From: Brevundimonas sp.
GTDB taxonomy: Bacteria > Pseudomonadota > Alphaproteobacteria > Caulobacterales > Caulobacteraceae
Length of the DNA stretch: 36,989 bases
Direction of reading: 5' to 3'
Assembly: GCA_030693575.1 (NCBI GenBank)
Contig: JAUYAG010000086.1
Location: 1-36,989 of the forward strand
In this document: positions 7,636 through 17,456 of the stretch, one piece after another
Numbering within the stretch: position 1 is the first letter of the stretch
How the letters are laid out: every line of letters begins with the position of its first letter
Position numbers and translations under genes: made by a program
Notes under the pieces: model-generated
Told to the model about the DNA's origin: nothing
Databases searched by the model: none
The model's input: the letters and a program-made list of their open reading frames with translations, nothing else

Positions 7636-8880
7636 TCAGCTCTCAGGGGAAATGACTATCCGATCGAACCAGACCGCGGTCGGGGCTCGCTTGTCGTTTG
7701 CGCGAGTTTCAAGCCTGAGCCATTGCGCCGGACAGGTAGTGGGGACTTCGAACCGTCCCGACAGGTTCGTCCAGGTGTTCGCGGCGACTCCGGGAGCCTG
7801 GGTCGGAATGGAGACCTTCTCACCCCCGCCGGTGACGCAGGAGATGGTCCAGGCCAGTCTGGCAGCCGGGTTCCCGGTCTCGCTCCTGATGGCCGCGGTG
7901 AAACGATAGGTGCCCGGCCTCAGATAGGTCAGCTGCTCCGCGACCGTTCCCGTGGCGTAGCCATCATAGTCGACGCGCAAGGCGGCGTTGGACGGGCTGA
8001 GGTCATCGGCGGCGATTTCCGCAACAATCCCGGCCTTCTCATAGAGCCGCCACTGGAAGGGCCCGGGGTGGTCTGCCTCGTCAAAGTCGCCGTTGGTCAC
8101 GGCGGTAGCGACGGGGGGGCGGTTCAATCGCCCTCGAATGGCCTGGATGCTCTCAATCCCGCCCGCGCTGATCAGTGCGCTGTAGAATTGCTGCAACTCG
8201 TCGTTGTCGAAGGGCGCCCGACCGGCTTGAAGCAGGACGGCCAGGTTTGCGGCCACCTGCAGGCCTTGCGGCGTCTGGTTCAGGCTTGCGAGATAGGCCG
8301 TCCGCCACGGGGGGCGGGCCGAGAGCAATCTGGCGACCACCGGCAGGGACCGCTGCGGATCCGCATCGCCGGCGGCGGTAAACAGGCGGAAGACCTGGGG
8401 CTGAATGTCTTCCCGACGCCGAACGAGCGTATCGGCATGGGCGAAGGACGAGGCGTAGTCGCCGCGCCGAAGGCGGCGGTCGACCAACCAGGCGTGGGCA
8501 GGGTCGTCCCGCAGGCTCCAGTTTCCGGCCAGCGTCAGGATTTCGTCAGCCGCGTCTTCGCGTCCTGCCCGGGCTTCCGTCAGGCCGAGCACCCGAAGCG
8601 CCCGGACGTCAAAGGGTGAGCGGATGAGGGCGTCCCGGCTGAGTGCCGCGGCATTGTCGATACGCCCGGCGGCCAGCTCGGACTCTGCCGCACGGCGCAA
8701 AGCCAGCGGCGATCCCGGAGCGAGGCGGACGGCGATCTCGACCGGCGCCCTTTGGACCAAGGGCTGGATCACGATCTGCCAGCCCAATAAAACCGCGCCG
8801 ATCACCAGGCCATAGGACGCGATGTCAGCAGCGCCCGGAAGCCGGCGCGGAGCGGCGGACTTGTCCGCCCGGTCCCTCAA
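7636..8880 (-). CDS. TPR-containing membrane-anchored protein with beta-sandwich-like C-terminus
   Basis: 414 aa. One N-terminal membrane segment (about residues 22-44) is followed by helical repeat sequence with TPR character (alanine-rich pairs such as ALRRAAESELAAGRIDNAAAL and ALRVLGLTEARAGRED). The C-terminal 150 residues (NGDFDEADHPGPFQWRLYEK, then YLRPGTYRFTAAIRSE and WTNLSGRFEVP) look like a carbohydrate-binding-type jelly roll. The start is a TTG whose first bases overlap the TGA of the wzc-like gene, implying translational coupling. The architecture suggests a periplasmic scaffold that touches the nascent polysaccharide near the Wzc/Wzy machinery; this is inferred from domains and position. 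Confidence 0.75.
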   Translation of the reverse strand: MRDRADKSAAPRRLPGAADIASYGLVIGAVLLGWQIVIQPLVQRAPVEIAVRLAPGSPLALRRAAESELAAGRIDNAAALSRDALIRSPFDVRALRVLGLTEARAGREDAADEILTLAGNWSLRDDPAHAWLVDRRLRRGDYASSFAHADTLVRRREDIQPQVFRLFTAAGDADPQRSLPVVARLLSARPPWRTAYLASLNQTPQGLQVAANLAVLLQAGRAPFDNDELQQFYSALISAGGIESIQAIRGRLNRPPVATAVTNGDFDEADHPGPFQWRLYEKAGIVAEIAADDLSPSNAALRVDYDGYATGTVAEQLTYLRPGTYRFTAAIRSETGNPAARLAWTISCVTGGGEKVSIPTQAPGVAANTWTNLSGRFEVPTTCPAQWLRLETRANDKRAPTAVWFDRIVISPES

Positions 8881-11138
8881 CCCCGCTTGCCCTTCTTGCC
8901 GCCCATCGCCTCAGGCTCGGCTCCATAGTGGTAGTCGTAGGCGTAGTCGTAGCCGCCATATGAGGTCGATTTGGCGCTGAATTTCGTCAGCACCGCACCG
9001 AGCAGATGGGCGCGGCCTACTTGCAGGCGTTTCAAGGCTCCGCGGGCCTGACCACGACGGGTGCCGCGGGATTCCAGCGCGAAGAGGACTCCGCTGACTG
9101 CGGCCGCCAGCATGGGGGAATCGGCGAAGCCCAGCACCGGCGGGCCATCGACGATAACGTGGTCGAACGAGTTCCGCGCCTCGGCGAGGAACTGGTGAAG
9201 ACGATCGCCGCCCCAGAGTTCCGCCGGGTTGGGCGGGAGGGGGCCGCAAGGGACAAAGAACAGGTTTTCCTGGCCCGTCGGCTGCACCACCCCTGCCAGA
9301 TCGGCAGAGCCGGAGAGCAGATTGCTCATGCCACGCTCATTCTCCACGCCCACCACGCGGTGCATGGAGGGATTGCGCAAATCGCCGTCGACCAGGAGGA
9401 CCCGCTTGCCGACCCGCGCGAGATTGAGCGCAATGGCATAGGCCGTTGTCGACTTGCCCTCAGCCGGGCGGGCGCTGGTGACCAGAAGGCTGGTTGGGGC
9501 ACCGTCGGGGGTCGAGAACTGAAGCGCCGTTCGAAGGGAATAATAGGCCTCAGAGAACCCGGATCGAATATCGCGCAGCGCATCGGTCGGACCCTGGCCC
9601 TTGTCGAGAAGAGGAACGACCCCAAGCACCGGGACGCCCAGCTTCTTCTCGACATCATCGGGTGTGGCCAGAGTCTCGTCGAGTGCTTCCAGAATCAGGG
9701 CCGCCAACACGCCGAGACCCAGGCCCAGCAGGGCGGCCAGCGCCATGTTCACCAACATGTTGGGTTTGGACGGTTCCCGGGGCGGCGTGGCGAGATCCAC
9801 GATGGAGATGTTATTGGCGGTTACGCCGCCCGTCACGCCGACCTCCTTATAGCGCTGCAGCAGTCCCTCGTAGAGAGTGCGGGTGGTGTCCAGCTCACGC
9901 TGCAAGATGTTATACTGGATCGATCGATCCCGCAGGTCTAGTACATCGCCCGTCAGACTGGTCACCTGGGCCTGGAGCGACCGCTCTTGGTTAGCGGCGA
10001 TCCGATATTCACTCTGAATCGAACTGCGAATGTTGCCGGCGATGGTACGGATCTGGCTATCGGCTTCGTCGATCCGGGCCTTGAGCTGCACCATTTCCGG
10101 ATAGTCCGGGCGATAGATGCTGAGCTTTTGTTGATATTCCGCGTCGAGCAGCGCTCGCTGTTCCGTAAGCCGCTGGATTGTCGGATTCTGGAGAACTTCG
10201 GGCAGGGTCATGAGGTCAGCACTGCTGGCTGACCGCCAACGTTCTTCGGCGGCCACGCGTTCCGCCCGGGTACGAGCTAGCGCGCTGTTGAGGGCGACCA
10301 GATTGTTGGACGTCAGAGACTCCGTCGCGCCGCCCGAAGCGGCACCTTCACTGGGCTCGCCGACGTTGATGATCTGCTGGTTGGCCGCATAGGCGACCAG
10401 TTGGCGTTCGGCGGATTCCAGACGTTCCTTGGTCTGGACAATACGCTCTTCCAGAAACTGCCGCGCGTAGGATGAACTTTCGAATTTTCGGTCGAGGTTG
10501 GACTGGATGAAGTTTTCCGCAAAGCCATTGGCTATCCGGGCCGCCACGATCGGGTTGGGATTGTCGTAACCAACAGAGACCAAGCGGGAGCCCCGAATGG
10601 GGGAGACGCCGAGGTTTTCCTGGAGGGCCTTGAGCGCCGCGGCCCTCCGTCGCAACGCCTGAGTAGCGGCGGTTCCACCGGGCTCGGGGGACTCGACCCC
10701 CATGGCCTCCAGCGCTTCATTGGAACTCGCCAATCCCAAGCTCTCGATGACGCGCTCGGCGAGCGACCGGCTGCGAAGAAGGCCATACTGGGTCTGGAAA
10801 AATTCCTCGCCCTGAATCATGTTTTCTGTTGGGGCTACATCTTCAGTGTCGAGGACCCGCGCGGTTTCGCGATCGATCTGCAGGGTAGCCTGAGCTGTGT
10901 AAATGGGCGTCATCAGCAGCGTAAGCGCGGCACCTATGACGAGGGCGCCAAGGAAGCAGCCGACAACCAGAAGGCGATATTTCAGCGCGAGCCGCCAGTA
11001 AGAAGCGAGATCTAGCGGTTGGTGGTCACCGCCCTCAACCCAGCGCGCGCGCCCGCCAACCAAAGAACCGTCTGAGTCGCTTGTTCCGCCCTCAGGACGC
11101 CGACCGCGCACGTCAGCGAGTTGATTGTCGCCCAGCAT
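8877..11138 (-). CDS. wzc: Wzc/ExoP-type polysaccharide co-polymerase with tyrosine autokinase domain
   Basis: 753 aa from the ATG at 11138; a TTG at 11156 would add six residues. A Wzz domain lies between membrane segments at about residues 56-76 and 464-484, with a long coiled-coil-rich periplasmic part. The cytoplasmic BY-kinase domain has Walker A SARPAEGKSTT (about 555-565), Walker A' LLVDGDLR (about 581-588) and Walker B VIVDGPP (about 661-667). The C-terminus carries a six-tyrosine cluster (YGGYDYAYDYHY, about 727-738), the usual autophosphorylation tail. It should control chain length and export with the Wza-like lipoprotein encoded upstream. Fusion of kinase and Wzz in one chain is the proteobacterial arrangement. 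Confidence 0.93.
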   Translation of the reverse strand: MLGDNQLADVRGRRPEGGTSDSDGSLVGGRARWVEGGDHQPLDLASYWRLALKYRLLVVGCFLGALVIGAALTLLMTPIYTAQATLQIDRETARVLDTEDVAPTENMIQGEEFFQTQYGLLRSRSLAERVIESLGLASSNEALEAMGVESPEPGGTAATQALRRRAAALKALQENLGVSPIRGSRLVSVGYDNPNPIVAARIANGFAENFIQSNLDRKFESSSYARQFLEERIVQTKERLESAERQLVAYAANQQIINVGEPSEGAASGGATESLTSNNLVALNSALARTRAERVAAEERWRSASSADLMTLPEVLQNPTIQRLTEQRALLDAEYQQKLSIYRPDYPEMVQLKARIDEADSQIRTIAGNIRSSIQSEYRIAANQERSLQAQVTSLTGDVLDLRDRSIQYNILQRELDTTRTLYEGLLQRYKEVGVTGGVTANNISIVDLATPPREPSKPNMLVNMALAALLGLGLGVLAALILEALDETLATPDDVEKKLGVPVLGVVPLLDKGQGPTDALRDIRSGFSEAYYSLRTALQFSTPDGAPTSLLVTSARPAEGKSTTAYAIALNLARVGKRVLLVDGDLRNPSMHRVVGVENERGMSNLLSGSADLAGVVQPTGQENLFFVPCGPLPPNPAELWGGDRLHQFLAEARNSFDHVIVDGPPVLGFADSPMLAAAVSGVLFALESRGTRRGQARGALKRLQVGRAHLLGAVLTKFSAKSTSYGGYDYAYDYHYGAEPEAMGGKKGKRG

Positions 11139-11308
11139 TCTTGAAATCCGTCCCAATGATGCGGCTACGACCGCATTAAATCAATCAGGCTGATATCGCA
11201 TTGCCCTTGATCACGCACCACGAATTCGCCAGTAGCGGGCGCCTCGACCGAGCAAAGGTCAGCGGAAAGAGGACACGACCAGTCCAAATGCGATCAGCTT
11301 GGCCAATG

Positions 11309-12001
11309 TTAGAAGTAAGCAAAGGCCGCGAGTGCTGGAAGGGCCCCAACAACTTCGCGTAGGGCGGAACTGAGACGGGAGGTATCCACCACGATCACAT
11401 CGTCTCCCAGAACCTGCGGATCAGAAGCCCGGCCCTGGCGGATGGCGCTCAAGTCGAAAACCGCCACTGAGCGCCTCCCCTCAATGTTCCTGAAGACCGC
11501 GACCTTGGTCAGGTCCGCGACCCTGGTGGGCCCCTCCGCCATCGCTACAGCTTGAAGTAGGGACGTCGATCCGCGCATCTCGTAAACGCCCGGCTTCGTG
11601 ACAGCACCATCGACAGTGATCTTCTGACTGGCCGCTTCCTTTACAGTGACGGTTACCTGTGGATCGCGAAGGTACTGAGCCGCCAGCCGCCGGGCGATAT
11701 CGGACGCCATCTCGCCGGCGGTCCGCCCGGCACCACGTACAGCGCCGATCAACGGCAAGTTTATGTTGCCAGAGGTATCGACCACCAATTCCTCAAACGA
11801 CAAGTCCTCGACCTGAAATACGCGGACATCGAGTTTGTCGCCCACACCTATGCGATACTCGGTAGCCGGTGCGACGACCGTTTGAACGGTCTGAATATCG
11901 GCCGGCAGGGCCGCGGTCATCTGGCCGATATCCATGCGTTGCCCCCCGCAGCCGGAGAGCAGGATGACTATCAGGACCGATAGAAGCGAAAGAGCGCGCA
12001 T
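11309..12001 (-). CDS. wza: Wza-like polysaccharide export lipoprotein
   Basis: 230 aa from the ATG at 12001; a TTG four codons upstream is possible. The lipoprotein signal MRALSLLSVLIVILLSGCGG places the acylated Cys near residue 17. A poly_export domain follows (YRIGVGDKLDVRVFQ, then VDTSGNINLPLIGAVRGAGRT), then a SLBB-type domain (ITVDGAVTKPGVYEMRG). The protein is shorter than E. coli Wza (about 380 aa) and has one SLBB-like domain, as is common in alphaproteobacterial EPS systems. It would form the periplasmic and outer-membrane export channel with the Wzc homologue, whose gene begins 170 bp downstream. It heads the minus-strand group and is divergent from the priming transferase gene. 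Confidence 0.9.
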   Translation of the reverse strand: MRALSLLSVLIVILLSGCGGQRMDIGQMTAALPADIQTVQTVVAPATEYRIGVGDKLDVRVFQVEDLSFEELVVDTSGNINLPLIGAVRGAGRTAGEMASDIARRLAAQYLRDPQVTVTVKEAASQKITVDGAVTKPGVYEMRGSTSLLQAVAMAEGPTRVADLTKVAVFRNIEGRRSVAVFDLSAIRQGRASDPQVLGDDVIVVDTSRLSSALREVVGALPALAAFAYF

Positions 12002-12557
12002 CACAGGCGACAATACCTCGAAAAATCAGAGTGGCCTTGAGGGGGCCAAACCGACGACGGCTGGGAAGGCAAGCCTTGGCTGGCGACCGTGCCGGTTGCG
12101 ACTCCACCCGGCAGCCTTGTCCAGCACCAGAAGCGCGCGGTCAACGGGGCTGTTTACTTCCGGCAGTCTCACCCGCACGATCAGGGTACAACGGATGGTG
12201 GGATATTTCTTCTAACCGCTACGCCACTCACGGTACGCAGGCCAATCTCGTCGTCTCGTGTCTGGAACTTGCCGACCGCCGTCCGGCACCAGCCAAGGAC
12301 GTAGGTACTAACGACCGACCTGGCCGCGTAGACGACCCGGAGTTGGCTCCCCTCGTGGCCGGCGTATGTAATTGCTTCGCGTTTCGGAGTCTGTCACATG
12401 GCTGGCCAGAGACGAGTGTAAGTTAGTTGCTACAGGGTGGTGCAGGCCCAGTGACTGTGGGGATTTTAATAGGGAACTTGATCGGCCCCTCCCAGCTGGT
12501 TGGCTGCTTGGGCGTTTTCTGTATGACCCTGAGCAAATCAGGATAGGGGCGGCGTGC
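12002..12557. other. Divergent intergenic region between wza and the priming transferase gene
   Basis: About 556 bp with no convincing gene on either strand. It is the only place for promoters driving both the minus-strand export genes and the nine-gene plus-strand biosynthetic run, so it is the main candidate control region of the cluster. I could not pick out -35/-10 boxes or an operator with confidence. The part from about 12360 is visibly more AT-rich than the rest. Confidence 0.4.
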
Positions 12558-13868
12558 GTGGACACTAGAGTTACATTTAAGCTGAAGACCAACCCTGAAA
12601 ATATGGCGCAGGTTTCAGGCACCACTCCCTCCAAGGCGAGGCGTCACGCCGATCTTTCAGATCTGCTATCCGGCTTGGCATTTTTCTTCAGCTTGGCGGT
12701 CTTGCCGTGGCTGTACTTCTCTCTCGTGCAGTTCCAGGGAAGCGTACCAACAAGGTTCGAACTGTGGCGGCACGTCCTTCTGATTGGTCTCGCTCACGCC
12801 TTTACGCTGGTAACCGCGGCCCGGGCCGGGGGGCGGCTCGATCGACAAATTGCCACCGTCGCCAGCAGTGTGTTGATGGCTCATGGGGGAGTTGCGTTCG
12901 TCACCCTCGCTTCGAGAGTATATTACTCCAATCAGCTCATGCTGATTGCCGCTGGGGTATCGTTGGGCGTCGGCTTCTTAATCGTGGGAATTCGTCGCCG
13001 GGTACACCGGGATCGCGCGGCAGTTGTAGGCCCATGGCACCCAGCCATCGCCAGTCTGAAAGTCGAATACGATCATGTGGAATCTCCGGGGGTCGATCTT
13101 CGCCCTTATGACGTGGTCCTCACTACTTCTGTTGAGCCTCCGGAAGGGTGGACGGAGACGCTTTCCAGATCGATGATGGCGGGCAAGCCGTTTCGTCAAC
13201 TTGCGCAGTACTTGGAGGATGAGCACGGTATTGTGTCGATAGAACATTTTCATCCGGATCATTTGCCGCTCGGCGGATTGACATCTTATCGGGTGCGGAA
13301 GAGGGTGTTTGATATCCTGATTACCATGGTCAGTTTGCCGGTCGCTTTGCCAACTGTAGTTCTTGCCGGGCTCCTCATCAGGATGCTTATGGGACCCAAA
13401 GTGGTCTTCGTTCAAAAGCGTGTCGGTTTGGGGGGGAGGGTGTTCGACATGTACAAATTGCGGACGATGCAGCCGTCGGCGTCGGAACGTACTGAGATCG
13501 CGACGCAAAAGGGCGACATCCGGGTTACGCCTCTCGGGCGCTGTCTCCGCCGGTTTCGGATCGATGAACTGCCTCAGCTATGGAATGTGCTAAAAGGAGA
13601 TATGAGCCTGATTGGCCCTCGCCCCGAGCAGCCGGCGCTGACACAGCGGTATTGTGAGGACCTACCAGTCTTCGCATACCGAAGCTTGGTTCGACCGGGG
13701 ATTACCGGCTGGGCGCAAGTGCGGGCGGGCTATGCCGCGGACCTTGAAGAAACCCGGATCAAGCTTGGCTACGACCTGTTTTACCTGAAGAATTTCTCGT
13801 TCTCCTTGGACTTGCAGATACTCATTAGAACCGTCGGTGCCCTTATCTTTGGAGGCGGTGTCCGATGA
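12558..13868 (+). CDS. Polyprenyl-phosphate sugar-1-phosphate transferase (priming glycosyltransferase, WbaP/ExoY-like)
   Basis: 436 aa from a GTG at 12558 with AGGGG eight bases upstream; the ATG at 12603 (MAQVSGTTPSKARR) is the alternative. Four N-terminal membrane segments lie between DLLSGLAFFFSLAVLPW and AAGVSLGVGFLIVG. They are followed by a short cytosolic domain and then the bacterial sugar transferase domain: VRKRVFDI with a membrane helix, VQKRVGLGGRVFDMYKLRTM, RRFRIDELPQLWNVLKGDMS and LIGPRPEQP. It transfers a hexose-1-phosphate from a UDP-sugar to undecaprenyl phosphate, starting the repeat unit. The sugar is probably galactose or glucose given the adjacent galE; this is inferred. 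The stop overlaps the galE start (ATGA). Third-position base use is less GC-rich than in neighbouring genes. Confidence 0.9.
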   Translation: MDTRVTFKLKTNPENMAQVSGTTPSKARRHADLSDLLSGLAFFFSLAVLPWLYFSLVQFQGSVPTRFELWRHVLLIGLAHAFTLVTAARAGGRLDRQIATVASSVLMAHGGVAFVTLASRVYYSNQLMLIAAGVSLGVGFLIVGIRRRVHRDRAAVVGPWHPAIASLKVEYDHVESPGVDLRPYDVVLTTSVEPPEGWTETLSRSMMAGKPFRQLAQYLEDEHGIVSIEHFHPDHLPLGGLTSYRVRKRVFDILITMVSLPVALPTVVLAGLLIRMLMGPKVVFVQKRVGLGGRVFDMYKLRTMQPSASERTEIATQKGDIRVTPLGRCLRRFRIDELPQLWNVLKGDMSLIGPRPEQPALTQRYCEDLPVFAYRSLVRPGITGWAQVRAGYAADLEETRIKLGYDLFYLKNFSFSLDLQILIRTVGALIFGGGVR

Positions 13869-14851
13869 CCGGGACCGTCTTGGTTACAGGAGGGGCCGGC
13901 TACATAGGAAGCCATGCGGTCCTCGAACTCCTTGCACGAGGTTTCAAACCTGTGGTGCTCGACGATCTGTCAACGGGCAGCCCGGATGCCATCCCCACCG
14001 GCGTCGAGTTTCGGGTTGGGGACGTGGGTGACGACGGATTCCTCGACGGTGTCCTCAACAGCCACCGTCCGGTTGGGGTGATGCATTTTGCTGGAAGCAT
14101 CGTTGTCGAGGAGTCGGTTCGAGATCCGCTAAAATACTACTATAACAACACCTCAAAAACGCTTTCACTGCTCAACGCTTGGATCCGCCATGGCGGAGGA
14201 CCATTCATTTTTTCGTCTACTGCGGCGGTATATGGGGTGCCGCCTGTCCAGCCGGTCACCGAGCGCGCGGAAAAGGCTCCGATGAGCCCCTACGGATCTT
14301 CAAAATGGATGTCGGAAGTCGCGATCCATGACGCGGCCTTGGCGCATCCGGAATTCCGGCCAATCTCCCTCAGGTATTTCAACGTCGCTGGGGCCGATCC
14401 GCAGGGGAGAACCGGCCAGCGGGGTCAGCAATCGACCCATCTGATCCGGGTGGCCGTTGAGACGGCGCTTGGCCAGCGTGAGCGGCTGGAGGTGTTTGGC
14501 GTAGATTATGACACCCGGGACGGCTCCTGTGAGCGGGACTTCATCCATGTCTCCGATCTGGCTGCTGCTCATGTGGCCGCCCTCGACTACCTGCTGGCCG
14601 GCGGTAGCCCCGCCGTCTTCAACTGCGGGTATGGTCGGGGCTACACCGTCCTCGAGGTGGTCGCAGCCCTTGAGCAAATCGTGGGTCGGTCGCTTCCCGT
14701 GAAAAGGGCAGGGCGCCGCCCCGGGGACATTCCGCGCCTTGTGTCGGATTCCACCTCGCTGCGTCGCGAACTGAACTGGACGCCCCGGTACGATGATCTC
14801 GGATTGATCCTGAGATCAGCCCTGTCCTGGCAGTCAAACCTGACCCGTTAG
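13865..14851 (+). CDS. galE: UDP-glucose 4-epimerase
   Basis: 328 aa, a short-chain dehydrogenase/reductase of the extended class. The NAD-binding motif GGAGYIGSH is near residue 8, and FSSTAAVYG with catalytic YGSSK follows. MHFAGSIVVEESVRDPLKYYYNN and RDFIHVSDLAAAH are typical GalE sequence. It interconverts UDP-glucose and UDP-galactose in the cytosol. The start overlaps the stop of the priming transferase gene by ATGA, so the two are likely co-translated. Length is slightly below the usual 335-340 aa. Confidence 0.92.
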   Translation: MTGTVLVTGGAGYIGSHAVLELLARGFKPVVLDDLSTGSPDAIPTGVEFRVGDVGDDGFLDGVLNSHRPVGVMHFAGSIVVEESVRDPLKYYYNNTSKTLSLLNAWIRHGGGPFIFSSTAAVYGVPPVQPVTERAEKAPMSPYGSSKWMSEVAIHDAALAHPEFRPISLRYFNVAGADPQGRTGQRGQQSTHLIRVAVETALGQRERLEVFGVDYDTRDGSCERDFIHVSDLAAAHVAALDYLLAGGSPAVFNCGYGRGYTVLEVVAALEQIVGRSLPVKRAGRRPGDIPRLVSDSTSLRRELNWTPRYDDLGLILRSALSWQSNLTR

Positions 14852-14900
14852 TTCGGCCACCCGAACTCCGCCATCCGCTGCCGCCATCAAGGCTTGAAAG

Positions 14901-15503
14901 ATGAATGATGCGCCCCGTTCTCCCTTCCTGGTCGAGGCCCGTCGCTTCGGCGATGCGCGCGGCTGGTTTATGGAAACCTATTCCGAAGCCGCTCTTCTCG
15001 GGCACGGGGTCGGTCATCGGTTCGTCCAGGACAATCACTCGCTCTCACGCAGTGTGGGGACCATCCGCGGGTTTCATTTTCAGGCTCCGCCTCATGCGCA
15101 AGCCAAACTGGTGCGCTGTGCGCGGGGGGCAATCCTTGACTACGCCGTAGACTTGCGTCGCGGTTCGCCGACCTTCGGGCGCTGGGTTTCAGCCGAACTG
15201 AGCGGCCAAAATGGCCGGCAACTTTACGTGCCCGTTGGATACGGCCACGCCTTCGTTACACTGCAGCCGGATACGGAGGTGATCTATAAGGTTTCCGATA
15301 TCTATGCGCCGGAATGCGACGGCGGCGTCGCATGGAACGACCCGCAAATCGGCGTCGACTGGTCCCTACCTCCGGAAGGCGCGGTCGTATCGGACAAGGA
15401 TCTGAAACTGCCGTTGCTGGCCGATTTTTACAGCCCGTTCGCATACGACGGGACCCCGCTAGCCCCGCTCGATCAACAATCTTTCTCCGAGGTTCGGCCA
15501 TGA
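14901..15503 (+). CDS. rmlC: dTDP-4-dehydrorhamnose 3,5-epimerase
   Basis: 200 aa cupin-fold enzyme. Family landmarks are [33 protein letters not shown] (with the catalytic His in RGFHFQ), [37 protein letters not shown] and [13 protein letters not shown]. It catalyses the third step of dTDP-L-rhamnose synthesis. The ATG at 14901 is preceded by GAAAG, and its stop overlaps the rmlB start. Confidence 0.93.
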   Translation: MNDAPRSPFLVEARRFGDARGWFMETYSEAALLGHGVGHRFVQDNHSLSRSVGTIRGFHFQAPPHAQAKLVRCARGAILDYAVDLRRGSPTFGRWVSAELSGQNGRQLYVPVGYGHAFVTLQPDTEVIYKVSDIYAPECDGGVAWNDPQIGVDWSLPPEGAVVSDKDLKLPLLADFYSPFAYDGTPLAPLDQQSFSEVRP

Positions 15504-16561
15504 GGATTCTTGTTACGGGAGGGGCGGGGTTTATCGGCTCCGCACTCGTCCGGCGTCTTATTGAGCACACAGAGCACCAGGTGCTGGTGTTCGATAAGCT
15601 GACCTATTCAGGCGTGCTCAGTTCACTGCAGACAGTGGCCTCCAGCAATCGCTACGCCTTTCTGGAGGCGGATATATGCGATGCGGAGGCCGTGTCCGGA
15701 GCGCTTGCGGAGTTCAAGCCCGATGTGGTGGCGCACCTCGCTGCAGAGAGCCATGTCGACAGATCGATCGATGGACCGCAGGCGTTTGTGCAGACCAATC
15801 TCGTCGGCACGTTCATCATGCTCAACGAGAGCCTGCGCCATTGGCGCCGCCTGCCGGATGACGAGAAGGCGGCGTTCCGCTTCCATCATATTTCGACGGA
15901 CGAGGTATTCGGCTCTCTCGGTGACGAGGGGCGGTTCACTGAATCCACACCCTACGATCCTCGCTCGCCATACTCAGCGTCCAAAGCCGGCTCGGATCAC
16001 CTCGTGCGGGCATGGGGACATACCTATGGCTTGCCGGTCCTTATAACCAACTGCTCCAACAACTATGGCCCGTACCATTTTCCCGAAAAGCTTATCCCGC
16101 TGATCATAATCCGCGCGCTCAAAGGCGAGAGTTTGCCGGTTTATGGCGACGGCAAGAACGTGCGCGACTGGCTGTTTGTCGATGATCACGTTCGCGCCCT
16201 GCAGATGGTGTTCGAACGAGGAGAGCCCGGCGAGACATACAACATCGGCGGCGACGCCGAGCGTACGAACATCGACGTAGTCCATACGATCTGCAGCATA
16301 CTTGACCAGCTTCGGCCGCGCGGCGACGGCCAGTCCTATGCCCGCCAGATCAGCTATGTGACGGATCGGCCGGGACATGATCATCGCTACGCCATAGACC
16401 CGACCAAGATCGGCGACTCCTTGGGCTGGGCTCCGTCGGTGACGTTCGAGACGGGTATCGAGCAGACTGTCCGCTGGTATCTCGACAACCAGGGCTGGTG
16501 GCAGGACATTCTCGACCGCGCGTACAAAACCGAACGCCTGGGTGTCACGGCGAATGGCTGA
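15500..16561 (+). CDS. rmlB: dTDP-glucose 4,6-dehydratase
   Basis: 353 aa from the ATG at 15500, which overlaps the rmlC stop (ATGA). The NAD-binding [12 protein letters not shown] is at residues 7-18. [13 protein letters not shown], the catalytic STDEVFG segment and [15 protein letters not shown] follow in the usual order, and [17 protein letters not shown] and [11 protein letters not shown] near the C-terminus complete the family pattern. It converts dTDP-glucose to dTDP-4-keto-6-deoxyglucose, the second step toward dTDP-L-rhamnose. Confidence 0.95.
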   Translation: MRILVTGGAGFIGSALVRRLIEHTEHQVLVFDKLTYSGVLSSLQTVASSNRYAFLEADICDAEAVSGALAEFKPDVVAHLAAESHVDRSIDGPQAFVQTNLVGTFIMLNESLRHWRRLPDDEKAAFRFHHISTDEVFGSLGDEGRFTESTPYDPRSPYSASKAGSDHLVRAWGHTYGLPVLITNCSNNYGPYHFPEKLIPLIIIRALKGESLPVYGDGKNVRDWLFVDDHVRALQMVFERGEPGETYNIGGDAERTNIDVVHTICSILDQLRPRGDGQSYARQISYVTDRPGHDHRYAIDPTKIGDSLGWAPSVTFETGIEQTVRWYLDNQGWWQDILDRAYKTERLGVTANG

Positions 16562-17456
16562 GCCGATCCATATTCTCGTTACCGGCGGGGCGGGCCAGGT
16601 GGGCCTGGAACTGGCCCGGGCTGCCTGGCCGCCGGAGGTGGTCTTGCACATGCCGACCCAGCAGGAGATGGTTTTGCAGGACGAGCGCTCGGTCACGGCG
16701 GTGTTTGAGGCGACGCCGTTCCGGGCCGTCATAAACGCGGCCGCCTATACGGCGGTCGATCGCGCCGAAAACGAGGTCTCGGATGCTTTCGCCGCGAACG
16801 CCCAGGGCCCTGCCATACTTGCCGATCTGACGCGCAAGGCCGGCGTACCGTTGATTCAGGTCTCGACCGATTATGTGTTCGATGGCGGCGCCGACCGGCC
16901 CTATGCGGAAGATGATCCGGTCGCTCCCCTGGGTGTCTACGGCGCTTCCAAACTGGCGGGCGAACTGGCGGTCCGGCTCGGAAACCCGAGGTCGGTCGTC
17001 CTGAGAACCGCGTGGGTGCTCAGCGCCCACCGCTCGAACTTCCTGAAGACGATGCTGCGCCTCGCCGGGGAACGGTCGTCCATCAATGTGGTGGGCGATC
17101 AATGGGGTTGTCCGACGGGGGCCCGGGACATTGCGATGGTTCTGGTCCATATCGCGCTGCGGCTTATCGAGGACGCCGACGCGCCGACGGGCGTCTATCA
17201 TTTCGTCAATGCCGGTGAAACGACCTGGGCCGGCCTTGCGAGCGAGATCTTCAGAGCCAGCCGGGAGATGGATGGCGTATATGCGCAGGTCGAGGAGATC
17301 CCGACGGCGGGGTTTCCGACACCTGCGAAACGGCCCGGAAATTCGCGGCTATCCTGCGGGAAGTTGGCGCGGGACTATCGGGTGACGCCCCGTGCATGGG
17401 AAGCTGCTGTCGGCGAAATCGTCAGCGAATTGGCTGGCCAGAAAGGTGGAAGATGA
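16554..17456 (+). CDS. rmlD: dTDP-4-dehydrorhamnose reductase
   Basis: 300 aa from the ATG at 16554 ([17 protein letters not shown]), which overlaps the rmlB stop; a GTG at 16542 would add four residues. Motifs include [45 protein letters not shown] with the catalytic Tyr-Lys pair, and RTAWVLS. It performs the NAD(P)H-dependent last step giving dTDP-L-rhamnose. The stop overlaps the rmlA start (ATGA). Confidence 0.94.
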   Translation: MAEPIHILVTGGAGQVGLELARAAWPPEVVLHMPTQQEMVLQDERSVTAVFEATPFRAVINAAAYTAVDRAENEVSDAFAANAQGPAILADLTRKAGVPLIQVSTDYVFDGGADRPYAEDDPVAPLGVYGASKLAGELAVRLGNPRSVVLRTAWVLSAHRSNFLKTMLRLAGERSSINVVGDQWGCPTGARDIAMVLVHIALRLIEDADAPTGVYHFVNAGETTWAGLASEIFRASREMDGVYAQVEEIPTAGFPTPAKRPGNSRLSCGKLARDYRVTPRAWEAAVGEIVSELAGQKGGR

